A stretch of 64,000 nt of DNA from Bacteroidota bacterium. Lineage in GTDB: Bacteria; Bacteroidota; JABWAT01. The notes beneath the pieces were generated by a model that searched no databases, had not been told where the DNA came from, and was given only the letters and a program-made list of their open reading frames with translations. Below, in pieces: positions 19,053-27,083 of this stretch. The stretch lies in contig JABWAT010000002.1 in NCBI GenBank assembly GCA_013360915.1, positions 508,098 through 572,097 on the forward strand, in the 5' to 3' direction. Positions within the stretch are counted from its first letter, which is position 1. Each line of letters starts with the position of its first letter. A program made the position numbers and the translations under genes.

Positions 19053-20505
19053 TCCATTCGATTTTCTGTTTGACCGCAGCCAGGGACATATCCGCATTCC
19101 CATCTGGGGACATATTCCCCTCGACAGAAAAGTCAGAAAACTGATTGGTCATCCTCATTTTTTCAGGTTACGCGGAATCAAACAGCTCAGTTTTGTTGAG
19201 TATGTCTTTCCCGGAGCCACTCATTCACGTTTTGAGCACTCACTGGGGGTCTGGTACCTGACCACGGTGATTTTTCAGAACCTGGTGAAAAATCCGGTGA
19301 ATCAGAATTCAGACGCTGCCCGGGCCTGTTTAATCCCAGAGAATATCCGGACCCTTCAGGCCGCTGCCTTGTTGCACGATCTCGGGCACTACCCGCATGC
19401 CCATTTACTTGAAAGCCAATCCTTCAGTCCTTCAGATCCGGAAGGCTTCCTGCACCATCAGGTACTTGCACGGGACATTATGAAGGAAAAAACCGATGGA
19501 GAATCCATTGAAGACATTCTTACCAATGAATGGCAGGTAAATCCAGAACGGGTCTTTGCAATTATCACCGGAGATAAATCGGCCGAACCTCTTGGCAAAA
19601 TTGTCTCTGGAATTCTCGATCCCGATAAAATGGATTATCTCATCCGCGATGCCCATCACTGTGCTGTGCCGTACGCCAGCGTCGATATCTGGCGCCTGAT
19701 CGAGTCTTTTGTGCTTGATTCCGAACGGAACCGGTTATCGGTATCCCCAAAGGGAATCGCCAGCTTTGAATCGCTCATGTTTTCGAAATACATGATGACC
19801 CGTCACATTTACTGGCATCATACGGTCAAAACCATGGGAACCATGCTCAAACGACTCATTCAGGATCTGTTGGATGAGGGCAGTCTGAAGCCCGGTGATC
19901 TGAAGCAGATTTTTTATGAATCAAATGATGAGCAGGTGCTGTCATCCATCCAGCAACTGACCTCGGGTTCTTCCGCTGGTTTTCTGACGCTTCTTGATCA
20001 GATCATAAAACGGAGACCATACAAAAAACTCCTGACCATCGGCTTTTCCCGCGGTACTCATGAAGCAGATCAGATAGCCGTGCCGGATGGCGTGATGGAT
20101 CACCGGTCCGAACGTTTTGGCAAGGTGCCGGCAACCGATGACCCCGTGATCAGGAGGCTGAACAACCTGAATCTGGATCCGGTGGCCCGTAAAGAAATGG
20201 AAGCTCATCTGGCCCGTGTGATCATGAAGAGAACAGGTTTGCAGGTTGAACCATTCGAGGTTTTGCTGGACCTGCCCGGGTTTCATACCATTTTTGAGTA
20301 CCGTGATCTGGATGAATTGCGTATCTGGAATCCGCAGACAGGTGTCTTTGATCCCTTTGTTGGTACTCCATTGACAGTTTTTCAACCGGATTGGATCTCA
20401 CGGCTGGAAACATCAGCCCGCCAGATTCAGATTCTTGTTCATCCCCGTCTGGCCGGATTGCGTAACCAGAACTGGTCCTTTCTCAGGGAGGAACTGTTCA
20501 GGTGA
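19045..20505 (+). CDS. HD-domain phosphohydrolase (dNTPase/SAMHD1-like)
   Basis: Metal-dependent phosphohydrolase of 486 residues. The family signature TRFEHSLGV-type segment (SRFEHSLGVWYL), the HD pair in ALLHDLGHYPHAH, and the DPDKMDYLIRDAHH segment with the last metal-binding Asp are present. These features match the deoxynucleotide triphosphohydrolase/SAMHD1-like branch, but substrate was not established. Its ATG lies inside the end of addA, so it is likely co-expressed with the repair nuclease. Confidence 0.82.
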   Translation: MTDPFDFLFDRSQGHIRIPIWGHIPLDRKVRKLIGHPHFFRLRGIKQLSFVEYVFPGATHSRFEHSLGVWYLTTVIFQNLVKNPVNQNSDAARACLIPENIRTLQAAALLHDLGHYPHAHLLESQSFSPSDPEGFLHHQVLARDIMKEKTDGESIEDILTNEWQVNPERVFAIITGDKSAEPLGKIVSGILDPDKMDYLIRDAHHCAVPYASVDIWRLIESFVLDSERNRLSVSPKGIASFESLMFSKYMMTRHIYWHHTVKTMGTMLKRLIQDLLDEGSLKPGDLKQIFYESNDEQVLSSIQQLTSGSSAGFLTLLDQIIKRRPYKKLLTIGFSRGTHEADQIAVPDGVMDHRSERFGKVPATDDPVIRRLNNLNLDPVARKEMEAHLARVIMKRTGLQVEPFEVLLDLPGFHTIFEYRDLDELRIWNPQTGVFDPFVGTPLTVFQPDWISRLETSARQIQILVHPRLAGLRNQNWSFLREELFR

Positions 20506-21059
20506 AAGGTAGACTGGTAGGACTGATTATGCTCGCGGCCACCTCGGCTTACGGACAGTTTCCTTACCCGGATACGGCAACAGCCCCGCTGCCCGAAAAA
20601 ATCATCGAAATGAAAAGTCACCGGCTCGCCCAATTCACCTGGTCGGCCATCCGCGCAGCGAATCCGTCTTTTGCTCTGATCAATGAAGGGGGAGTGTACC
20701 AGATCGGCTATTCTTCACAGTGGGCCTATATGGTGGGAAAGACCGGAAACGTCAAGGTGTTTGGTGAGTATACCTGGGTTCCTGAACGATTTATTCCTCA
20801 TCTCTTTCATGCAGGCATTCAGACCGATATTGTCACATTCGTTGAACCAGGTCTGATATTCACCAACCGGTATGGGTTTACTCCCGGGATCGGGTTGTTT
20901 ACCGATTTCCGGGATTATGGTTTGTCAGTCGAATATGCGGCCTGGTATGACCTGATTCAGTATACCCGGTTTTTTGCCCGTTACCGGTTTAATTTCTGGA
21001 TTTCACAATCCAGTATCGGGTATCAGGATTTTGCTTTCGGACTGGGCTTACCCCTTTAA
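20502..21059 (+). CDS. Secreted protein of unknown function, possible outer-membrane barrel
   Basis: Not recognised. GTG 20502 overlaps the HD gene stop. The 185-residue product has a signal peptide (hydrophobic LVGLIMLAATSAYGQ) and then alternating aromatic and glycine-rich segments (GYSSQWAYMVG, VFGEYTW, FARYRFNFWI) ending in Leu, as in small beta-barrel proteins. Its 3' end overlaps the convergent gene by 12 bases. Confidence 0.65.
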   Translation: MKGRLVGLIMLAATSAYGQFPYPDTATAPLPEKIIEMKSHRLAQFTWSAIRAANPSFALINEGGVYQIGYSSQWAYMVGKTGNVKVFGEYTWVPERFIPHLFHAGIQTDIVTFVEPGLIFTNRYGFTPGIGLFTDFRDYGLSVEYAAWYDLIQYTRFFARYRFNFWISQSSIGYQDFAFGLGLPL

Positions 21060-21392
21060 TTTCGCGGCTTCCGGTCCGACGATTTCAGCCAGCAACTCCT
21101 TGTAACTTCCCAGCATGAGCTTGTAAAGAAGTTTTTTGAAGAAACCAGCCGAGGCCATGGTGGCCACAAAATGCTTTTTCGTCTGAATCATGACTTCCCT
21201 GAGGTATTTGGTTTCCATCGGATTCAGGGTGATATCGGCCTTTTTAGGGGCATCTTCCACCTTTTTCAGCAAAGTCTGAAGAAATGCTTTCTGCTGCCGG
21301 GCCTGAGGACTCTTCGGCATCTGGCTGATGCCATCCTTCAGTAATTTAACCAGTAGCTTGCGGGAGGATTTGGAAAGTTTGATCTTTTTCAT
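21048..21392 (-). CDS. Small basic helical protein of unknown function
   Basis: Not recognised. From ATG at 21392 the product has 114 residues, is rich in Lys and Leu, and is predicted to be mostly alpha-helical with no signal peptide or membrane segment. The frame extends to 21497, but that would run into the start of the opposite exonuclease gene, and a promoter-like sequence sits at 21430-21461. Monocistronic between two rightward genes. Confidence 0.65.
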   Translation of the reverse strand: MKKIKLSKSSRKLLVKLLKDGISQMPKSPQARQQKAFLQTLLKKVEDAPKKADITLNPMETKYLREVMIQTKKHFVATMASAGFFKKLLYKLMLGSYKELLAEIVGPEAAKLKG

Positions 21393-21429
21393 AGTTTCAT
21401 TCGATGGTGGAAGAGCGGTAAAAGGCCCG

Positions 21430-21461
21430 CAAAAATAACCCCATTGGTGTAATAATTCAAA
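21430..21461 (-). promoter_or_regulatory. Bacteroidota-type promoter for the small helical protein
   Basis: Read on the minus strand: TTTG, exactly 20 bases, then TATTTTTG. This fits the Bacteroidota sigma-A pattern (TTTG ... TAnnTTTG) at all fixed positions. The expected transcription start is near 21424, giving a leader of about 30 bases. Confidence 0.65.
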
Positions 21462-21474
21462 GTGTAAAGGCCGA

Positions 21475-22149
21475 ATGATGAGCTCTTTGGTTGTCATTGA
21501 TATTGAAACCGCTGGTGTTCCCTGGGAGTCGATGTCAGAAGAGGAACAGGCCTACCTTCTTAAAAATTGTAAAACCGAAGAGGAAATACAGGCAGAGAAG
21601 GATAAAACCGGGTTGTATCCGCTGACCGGGCAGGTTGTTTCGGTGGCGCTCTACAATCCCGATACCGGTCATGGTCAGGTTCTTGTTCTTGAATCGGGAA
21701 ATGCAGAAACCATCAGTTCAGCCGATTCCGATGGATTCACCTACCACGTACATGATGAAAAGTCCATGATTTCCTCGTTCTGGACTTTGGTCCGTTCCTT
21801 TGATACGGTGGTCACGTTTAACGGAAGGAATTTTGATATTCCATTTCTTCTGTTCAGGTCAATGGTTCATGGATTGAAACCTAGCCGGAATCTCATGCCT
21901 GCACGATTTCAATTGAGGGATCATCTCGATCTCATGGAAATTCTGACCTTTTTCGGATCCACCAGGCGGTTCAGCCTCGATTTTTACTGCCGGCGATTGG
22001 GAATTCCCAGCCCGAAAACCTCGGTTTCCGGCGAACAGGTTCCCATGCTGTTCGCTGCAGGTGATCTGATGAGCATTGCACGGTATAACAAACAGGATGT
22101 CATTGCCACGGCGCAATTGTTCCGGATGGTACAGTCCGTATATTTATGA
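21475..22149 (+). CDS. DEDDy 3'-5' exonuclease, PolB exonuclease-like
   Basis: Stand-alone proofreading-type exonuclease of 224 residues. ExoI motif VVIDIETAG gives the first Asp/Glu, ExoII is VVTFNGRNFDIPFL, and ExoIII is YNKQDVIAT, the Tyr-x3-Asp form of the DEDDy group. This resembles the predicted 3'-5' exonucleases related to the PolB exonuclease domain. Two ATGs are adjacent (21475 and 21478). The stop overlaps the acylphosphatase start (ATGA). Confidence 0.85.
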   Translation: MMSSLVVIDIETAGVPWESMSEEEQAYLLKNCKTEEEIQAEKDKTGLYPLTGQVVSVALYNPDTGHGQVLVLESGNAETISSADSDGFTYHVHDEKSMISSFWTLVRSFDTVVTFNGRNFDIPFLLFRSMVHGLKPSRNLMPARFQLRDHLDLMEILTFFGSTRRFSLDFYCRRLGIPSPKTSVSGEQVPMLFAAGDLMSIARYNKQDVIATAQLFRMVQSVYL

Positions 22150-22418
22150 TCACGGTCAGATGGGAAATAACCGGTCGTGTTCAGGGCGTCGGTTTCCGGT
22201 ATTTTGTCAGGGACCGGGCTGGGAAATTCAGGCTGACAGGTACAGTTTGTAACTGTCCGGATGGCTCGGTTGAAGTGGTGGTGCAGGGATTGCGTGAGGA
22301 ACTGGACCAGTTCAGGGACGTCATAAAAAAAGGGAATGGCCTTTGCCGTGTGGATCGGCTGGTAGAATACCCGGCTGATTACGCCGGACCTTTTCAGACT
22401 TTTGAAATTATCAGATAA
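22146..22418 (+). CDS. acyP: Acylphosphatase
   Basis: Hydrolyses acyl phosphates such as carbamoyl phosphate or 1,3-bisphosphoglycerate. The 90-residue protein carries the GRVQGVGFRYFVRDRA signature with the catalytic Arg, and NCPDGSVEVVVQG with the catalytic Asn (residue 36-37 region). Length is typical. It overlaps the exonuclease stop by four bases. Confidence 0.93.
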   Translation: MITVRWEITGRVQGVGFRYFVRDRAGKFRLTGTVCNCPDGSVEVVVQGLREELDQFRDVIKKGNGLCRVDRLVEYPADYAGPFQTFEIIR

Positions 22419-22430
22419 GGATTATCAGAC

Positions 22431-22721
22431 ATGTCACAGAATAATGGAAACGAACTGGTAGATAAGATTATCATTGCCTCCCTGGCCTTTTTGGGTGGTG
22501 TGGCAGTCGGAATGCTGTTTGCACCCAAGAGTGGTAAAGAAAACCGTCAGTGGGTGAAAGATCAGGCCCGCAAAATGGGAGCAACAGCCTCTGAACTGGG
22601 AAAAAAGGCTGGTGAAAAGTTCAGTCACGTGGTGGATAAAATGAGCGGAACTCCTCAGCAACCAGTTTCCGCCTTTGACGATGAGTCGACGATTTACAAC
22701 GAACCGGACCGTAAATCCTGA
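22431..22721 (+). CDS. YtxH-domain small membrane protein
   Basis: 96 residues with one N-terminal membrane segment (IIIASLAFLGGVAVGMLFAP) followed by the KSGKENR-type motif typical of YtxH/gas-vesicle-GvpP-like stress proteins, then a charged helical tail. Members are often stress-induced; the molecular role is unclear. AAGGAT upstream acts as a ribosome-binding site. Its 3' end overlaps the convergent rlmB by 28 bases. Confidence 0.8.
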   Translation: MSQNNGNELVDKIIIASLAFLGGVAVGMLFAPKSGKENRQWVKDQARKMGATASELGKKAGEKFSHVVDKMSGTPQQPVSAFDDESTIYNEPDRKS

Positions 22722-23464
22722 GATTGCCGCCGGAACACTTCGTAAAACAGAATTCCTGCAGCAACCGATGCATTCAGTGAATTCACCCTTCCTGATTGGG
22801 GAATGGCAATGACATCGTCGCAGTGAGTCCGCACCAGCGGTCTCATTCCTTTTCCCTCACTGCCGATGACCAGAGCCACCGGACTGTTGAACCGGGTGGC
22901 CGGGGAAAGGATGGTTCCATCGGCTTCCAATCCGTAAACCCAGAATCCGCCCGTTTTCAATGATTCGATGGTTTGTACCAGATTGGTTACCCTGATCACC
23001 GGCACATGAAAAACAGCCCCCGCACTTGCCTTGACGGCGGTACCGCTCAGCGGGGCTGAATGCCGGCTTGGAATGATAATGCCTTCGATACCAAATACCT
23101 CTGCTGACCGGATTATCGCTCCGAGATTCTGCGGATCTTCAATTTCATCCAGGATGGCGACCGAACGGGGATTGGTTTCCAGAAAATCGTCCAGAGAGAG
23201 AATGCGGACCGGTGACAGAATGGCAAAAATCCCCTGATGGGCCACCTGATCAAGACCGGCTTTTTTGAACTTATCCGGAGTGGCTTGCACCACCGGGATT
23301 TTCGCTTTTTTCGCCAGCGGAAAGATTTCGGACATGAACCTGGGCGGATGAACCGACTGGTAGTAGATTTTTTCGAAACCACGACCGGATCGCAATGCTT
23401 CCAGAATTGAATTTTTACCGAAAATCAGCTGTCCGGGATCGTGGCCGTGTGGTTTATGATCCAT
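22694..23464 (-). CDS. rlmB: 23S rRNA 2'-O-ribose methyltransferase, RlmB-like (SpoU family)
   Basis: SPOUT methyltransferase, probably modifying G2251 in the 23S rRNA P-loop; TrmH-family assignment is firm, the exact target less so. The 256-residue chain has the N-terminal substrate-binding domain (GKNSILEAL) and the SPOUT knot motifs ILDEIEDPQNLGAIIRSAE, LVIGSEGKGM and IPQSGRVNSLNASVA. Last gene of the leftward ptsN-hisS-glutaredoxin-rlmB run, overlapping its upstream neighbour by 11 bases. Confidence 0.9.
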   Translation of the reverse strand: MDHKPHGHDPGQLIFGKNSILEALRSGRGFEKIYYQSVHPPRFMSEIFPLAKKAKIPVVQATPDKFKKAGLDQVAHQGIFAILSPVRILSLDDFLETNPRSVAILDEIEDPQNLGAIIRSAEVFGIEGIIIPSRHSAPLSGTAVKASAGAVFHVPVIRVTNLVQTIESLKTGGFWVYGLEADGTILSPATRFNSPVALVIGSEGKGMRPLVRTHCDDVIAIPQSGRVNSLNASVAAGILFYEVFRRQSQDLRSGSL

Positions 23465-23711
23465 GATTCCTCAGTATGGTAAGAATTGCCATTTCATCCA
23501 TCCGCCCCCAGGCAACTGTTTTCCCGTTGTGTTGCAGAACAGGGAACTGAGTCTTGAATTCGGTGTAAAGCGGATCCCCGGATTTGAGTTTTGTTTCAAT
23601 CAGAAGAAAGCCGTGCGAGCGCTGAAGGGAATTCAGCATCTGAACCGCTTCGGTGCAGAGCTTGCAATTGGAGGTGCTGTAAAGGATAAATACCTGGGTT
23701 GATGAAGGCAT
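23454..23711 (-). CDS. Glutaredoxin-like protein with CxxC motif
   Basis: Small thioredoxin-fold protein of 85 residues with the redox motif CKLC in YSTSNCKLC near the N-terminus and a cis-Pro segment QFPVLQHNG. This matches the glutaredoxin-like DUF836 group. Its start codon overlaps the hisS stop by one base. Confidence 0.8.
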   Translation of the reverse strand: MPSSTQVFILYSTSNCKLCTEAVQMLNSLQRSHGFLLIETKLKSGDPLYTEFKTQFPVLQHNGKTVAWGRMDEMAILTILRNHGS

Positions 23712-24976
23712 TACTTCTCACGCCGGATGGCCTGGACCCACTCCTGAACGGGAAGAACCTGTTCAGTGCCGGTCTGCATGTTCTTCAGCCTGAATTGGCC
23801 ACTGGAGAGTTCCTGACTTCCGATAACAACCACAAACCGGCTGCCAAGGCGGTCCGCTTCCCGCAACTGGGCTTTCAAGCTGCGGTTCATCAGGTCGTAC
23901 TCCACAGACAGCCCTTCGGTCCGCAAGGTGTCAATGACAGATGCCGCCGCCATTCTGGCTTCCCGATCGAGCAAAGCGATATACAGGTCGGGGACCGGAG
24001 CCACCCAGCCCGGATTCAGTTTCAGTTCTTCCAGAATGATGAACAACCGCTCAAGACCAATGGCGAATCCAACCGAAGGAGTTGGCTTACCACCCAATTG
24101 ACTCACAAGCAGGTCATAACGGCCTCCGCCACCTACCGCATTCTGAGATCCGAGATCATTACTGGTAACCTCGAATGCCGTTTTTGTATAATAATCCAGT
24201 CCGCGAACCAGCCGGTCATCAATCACATACGCAATATTCAGTGCGTTTAACAAGGACTGAAGGGTTTCAAAGTGGGTGCGGCAGTCTTCATTCAGGTAGT
24301 CAAGAATGCTGGGTGCCCCTTTGGCCAAGGTCTGGCAAACCTGTGATTTACAATCCAGAATCCGCATCGGATTATTTTCCAGACGCCCCTGACAAGTGGG
24401 ACACAACTGGTCCTTTACCGGGGTGAAAAATGTTCGCAGGGCCTCACGGTAAACAGGCCGGCATTGCTCATCACCAACACTGTTGATCCGCAAAGTCAGA
24501 TTGGTGAGCCCGAAGGCAGCCAGCGTTCTGATCATCAGTGCAATTACTTCAGCATCAGCGGCCGGACCTTCAGCCGACACACATTCCACGCCCCACTGAT
24601 GAAACTGCCGCAAGCGTCCCTTCTGAACATTTTCGGCTCGGAACATCGGCCCAATATAGAAGAGTTTCTGGACACCGCCATCCTGATCGAGCCGGTGTTG
24701 AATGAAGGACCGCATGACACTGGCAGTCATTTCAGGGCGAAGGGTCAGCGAATTGCCGCCCCGGTCCGGGAAAGTGTACATTTCCTTGCTGACGATATCG
24801 GTCAGTTCACCGATGCCGCGGGAAAACAAAGCGGTTGATTCAAATATGGGGGTACGGATTTCCCTGAATCCGAATCGGGAAGATTGGCTCCTGATCAATG
24901 CTTCGGCAAACTGCCAGCGAAAAGATTCACCGGGAAGCAGATCATTGGTGCCTTTAATGGTACGAATGATTTCCAT
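23711..24976 (-). CDS. hisS: Histidyl-tRNA synthetase
   Basis: Class II synthetase of 421 residues. The N-terminus IRTIKGTNDLLP, motif 2 with the RAENVQKGR segment, the histidine-A box LVRGLDYYT, the AVGGGGRYDLL box and motif 3 GFAIGLERL are present. The C-terminal anticodon-binding domain closes the chain. It overlaps both the glutaredoxin-like gene and ptsN by one base, so all are probably co-transcribed. Confidence 0.96.
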   Translation of the reverse strand: MEIIRTIKGTNDLLPGESFRWQFAEALIRSQSSRFGFREIRTPIFESTALFSRGIGELTDIVSKEMYTFPDRGGNSLTLRPEMTASVMRSFIQHRLDQDGGVQKLFYIGPMFRAENVQKGRLRQFHQWGVECVSAEGPAADAEVIALMIRTLAAFGLTNLTLRINSVGDEQCRPVYREALRTFFTPVKDQLCPTCQGRLENNPMRILDCKSQVCQTLAKGAPSILDYLNEDCRTHFETLQSLLNALNIAYVIDDRLVRGLDYYTKTAFEVTSNDLGSQNAVGGGGRYDLLVSQLGGKPTPSVGFAIGLERLFIILEELKLNPGWVAPVPDLYIALLDREARMAAASVIDTLRTEGLSVEYDLMNRSLKAQLREADRLGSRFVVVIGSQELSSGQFRLKNMQTGTEQVLPVQEWVQAIRREK

Positions 24977-25446
24977 CAGATTTCAGGATATTGGTCTTCT
25001 TCTTCCCTGAGAAGCTTATACAGATCATCAGCCGATTCAGACAGTTGTAATTTGTGTCTGAACTCATCTTTGTTCATCAGCCGGCTGATTCGGGAAAGAA
25101 GTTTAATGTGCATGTTTACCATGGTGTCACGTGCGGCCAGCAACACGATCAGCCGGACTGGTTCACCATCAAGCGACTGAAAATCAATGGGGGTTTTTAA
25201 CAGCGCAAGTGAAATGGCAATGTCGGTGACCCCGTCACTTTTCCCGTGGGGAATTGCAAAACCCTTTCCCACACCGGTCGACATCTGCTTTTCCCGTTCA
25301 AATACACTGAGCCTGACTTTTTCTATGTCGGTCACAACCGGATGCCCGTCCAGAACCTGAATCAATGCATTGATTGCATCGGTTTTATCGGTAACATCAA
25401 GGTGATGGAGAATGTGGTGAGCCTGGAGCAGGCTGGTGAGTTTCAT
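24976..25446 (-). CDS. ptsN: PTS EIIA-type (PtsN-like) phosphoacceptor protein
   Basis: EIIA-Ntr/fructose-family domain, 156 residues from ATG at 25446. The phosphoacceptor His is in AIPHGKSDGV, within the family's GVG-x-GFAIPHG context. Nothing is fused to it, so it is more likely a regulatory EIIA than a sugar-transport component; no permease, HPr or EI gene is in the window. A good promoter lies at 25480-25510 and the gene heads the hisS operon. The frame extends a further 12 codons upstream, which would overlap that promoter. Confidence 0.85.
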   Translation of the reverse strand: MKLTSLLQAHHILHHLDVTDKTDAINALIQVLDGHPVVTDIEKVRLSVFEREKQMSTGVGKGFAIPHGKSDGVTDIAISLALLKTPIDFQSLDGEPVRLIVLLAARDTMVNMHIKLLSRISRLMNKDEFRHKLQLSESADDLYKLLREEEDQYPEI

Positions 25447-25479
25447 AGTGGGACGCTGCTTACCATAAAAAAGGACCTG

Positions 25480-25510
25480 CAAAAATAGACCGCTTTTGCA
25501 TTAAAATCAA
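25480..25510 (-). promoter_or_regulatory. Bacteroidota-type promoter for ptsN-hisS operon
   Basis: On the minus strand: TTG, exactly 20 bases, then TATTTTTG, fitting the TTG-N20-TAnnTTTG pattern seen elsewhere in the window. Expected transcription start is near 25473, about 27 bases before the ptsN ATG. Confidence 0.65.
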
Positions 25511-25618
25511 CGAAGATTAAATATGTGCTAAATAGTTGAAAAATAATAACTTAAGTTCGTGCAGAATTTTTATTGACAAGGGTTGATTACCAAAAGTAAC
25601 AAAACTATCTTAGGCTCC

Positions 25619-26404
25619 ATGGAAAAATTTATAAAGGTTCGTCTCCTCTCATGGGGCCGCGTGCTGGGATGGTTGGTCCTGATTGCCGGGAGCCTGTTGC
25701 TTGCCGGAAACTATGTCATCATGCCCTTGTATGTGAATAGCCGTGACATTGTAAAAGTTCCCGATGTGATGGGTAAATCCATAGACTCCGTCCGGAGTGA
25801 TTTTGAAGTCCTTGGGTTGGTTCCGGTCGTGTCGGTTGGTCCGTTTGACCCGAAGGCGAACCCGAACACGGTTTATTTCCAGAATCCGCTTGCCGGCACT
25901 GAAGTCAAGTATGGTCGGAATATCTACCTGACCGTTACCGCAGCCGAACCAAAAAAGGTGCAGGTACCTGCCATGCGGGATAAATCGGAAAGAGAAGCCA
26001 TCATTCTGCTCGAAAAAAACCGTCTCCGCAAAGGCGGGATCATTTACCAGATCAGTGATCAGGTCCCTGAAAACATCGTGATCGGACAGTCCGTACCCGC
26101 TGGAAGGGAAGTAAACGAAGGTACCCTGATTACTCTGACCGTATCGCGTGGATCTGTAAAAGCCTTTATTGACATGCCCGATCTGACCACCCTGTCCTTA
26201 ACCGAGGCACAGAAAATCCTGGTGAAGAACGGATTGACTCTTGGAACGGTGATTAACCAGTTCAATGAGGAGTTGCTGCCGGGTACGGTGATCGATCAGT
26301 TTCCTAAAAAAGGTGAAAAAGCAGCAGTTGGAAGGTCGGTTGATTTATGGATCACCACCCGGAATAAAAACGAGGATTCCAGGAATGGCTCTCAGCGGGA
26401 TTGA
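25619..26404 (+). CDS. PASTA-domain membrane protein
   Basis: Single-pass membrane protein of 261 residues: a short cytoplasmic N-terminus, one membrane segment (about residues 15-36), then three PASTA repeats of about 65-70 residues (starting VKVPDVMGKS, VQVPAMRDKS and IDMPDLTTLS). PASTA domains bind cell-wall fragments or scaffold division proteins. No kinase or transpeptidase domain is attached, unlike PknB or PBP2x. ATG 25619 is preferred over an upstream TTG. The gene overlaps rpe by 20 bases. Confidence 0.85.
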   Translation: MEKFIKVRLLSWGRVLGWLVLIAGSLLLAGNYVIMPLYVNSRDIVKVPDVMGKSIDSVRSDFEVLGLVPVVSVGPFDPKANPNTVYFQNPLAGTEVKYGRNIYLTVTAAEPKKVQVPAMRDKSEREAIILLEKNRLRKGGIIYQISDQVPENIVIGQSVPAGREVNEGTLITLTVSRGSVKAFIDMPDLTTLSLTEAQKILVKNGLTLGTVINQFNEELLPGTVIDQFPKKGEKAAVGRSVDLWITTRNKNEDSRNGSQRD

Positions 26405-27083
26405 ACAACCGGTATTGATTGCTCCAAGCATTCTGTCCGCCGATTTCGGAAGACTGGCAGACCAGCTGACGGCCTGTGAAAAGGGAGGAGCCGACTGGAT
26501 TCATTGCGATGTGATGGATGGGCACTTTGTCCCGAATATCACCTTTGGCCCCTTTATTGTTGAAGCGGCTAAAAAATCGGTTTCCCTTCCATTGGATGTC
26601 CATCTGATGATTGAAAACCCCGATTTATACATTCCTGATTTCGTGAAAGCGGGTGCCTCCTGGATCACTGTTCATCAGGAAACAGTGCCTCATCTGCACC
26701 GGACCGTGCAACTGATTCGTTCACTCGGAGTCCATCCGGGTGTTTCCGTTAATCCGGCTACCCCAGTGTCGGTGCTCGAGGAAATCCTTCCTTACATCGA
26801 TATGGTTCTGATTATGTCGGTCAATCCGGGATTCGGGGGTCAAAAATTCATCGATACCAGTCTGAAGAAAATTCAGAAGCTCAGGAAAATGGCAGAACAT
26901 CTGAATCCTGCACTCCTGATCGAAGTGGATGGAGGCGTATCTCCGGAGACTGCCTTGCCGATTGTGAAGTCCGGCGCCAATATTCTGGTGGCAGGATCAG
27001 CCGTTTTCCGCTATCCCGATCCGGCAGATGGAATCAGAAAGCTCAGAGAGTCGCTCGAGGAAAGAAAGGCATCATTGCTGTGA
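26385..27083 (+). CDS. rpe: Ribulose-phosphate 3-epimerase
   Basis: Interconverts ribulose-5-phosphate and xylulose-5-phosphate in the pentose phosphate pathway. The 232-residue TIM barrel shows IAPSILSADF, HCDVMDGHFVPN and DVHLMIENP with the catalytic Asp and metal-binding His residues, MSVNPGFGGQKF, and EVDGGVSPET. ATG 26385 gives the family's normal N-terminus although the frame is open further upstream inside the PASTA gene. Confidence 0.95.
   Translation: MALSGIEQPVLIAPSILSADFGRLADQLTACEKGGADWIHCDVMDGHFVPNITFGPFIVEAAKKSVSLPLDVHLMIENPDLYIPDFVKAGASWITVHQETVPHLHRTVQLIRSLGVHPGVSVNPATPVSVLEEILPYIDMVLIMSVNPGFGGQKFIDTSLKKIQKLRKMAEHLNPALLIEVDGGVSPETALPIVKSGANILVAGSAVFRYPDPADGIRKLRESLEERKASLL

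Noticed and set aside
25573-25605. TTGACA as a sigma-70 promoter for the PASTA gene
   Set aside because: No acceptable -10 element lies 16-18 bases downstream, and the local promoter pattern is of the TAnnTTTG type.
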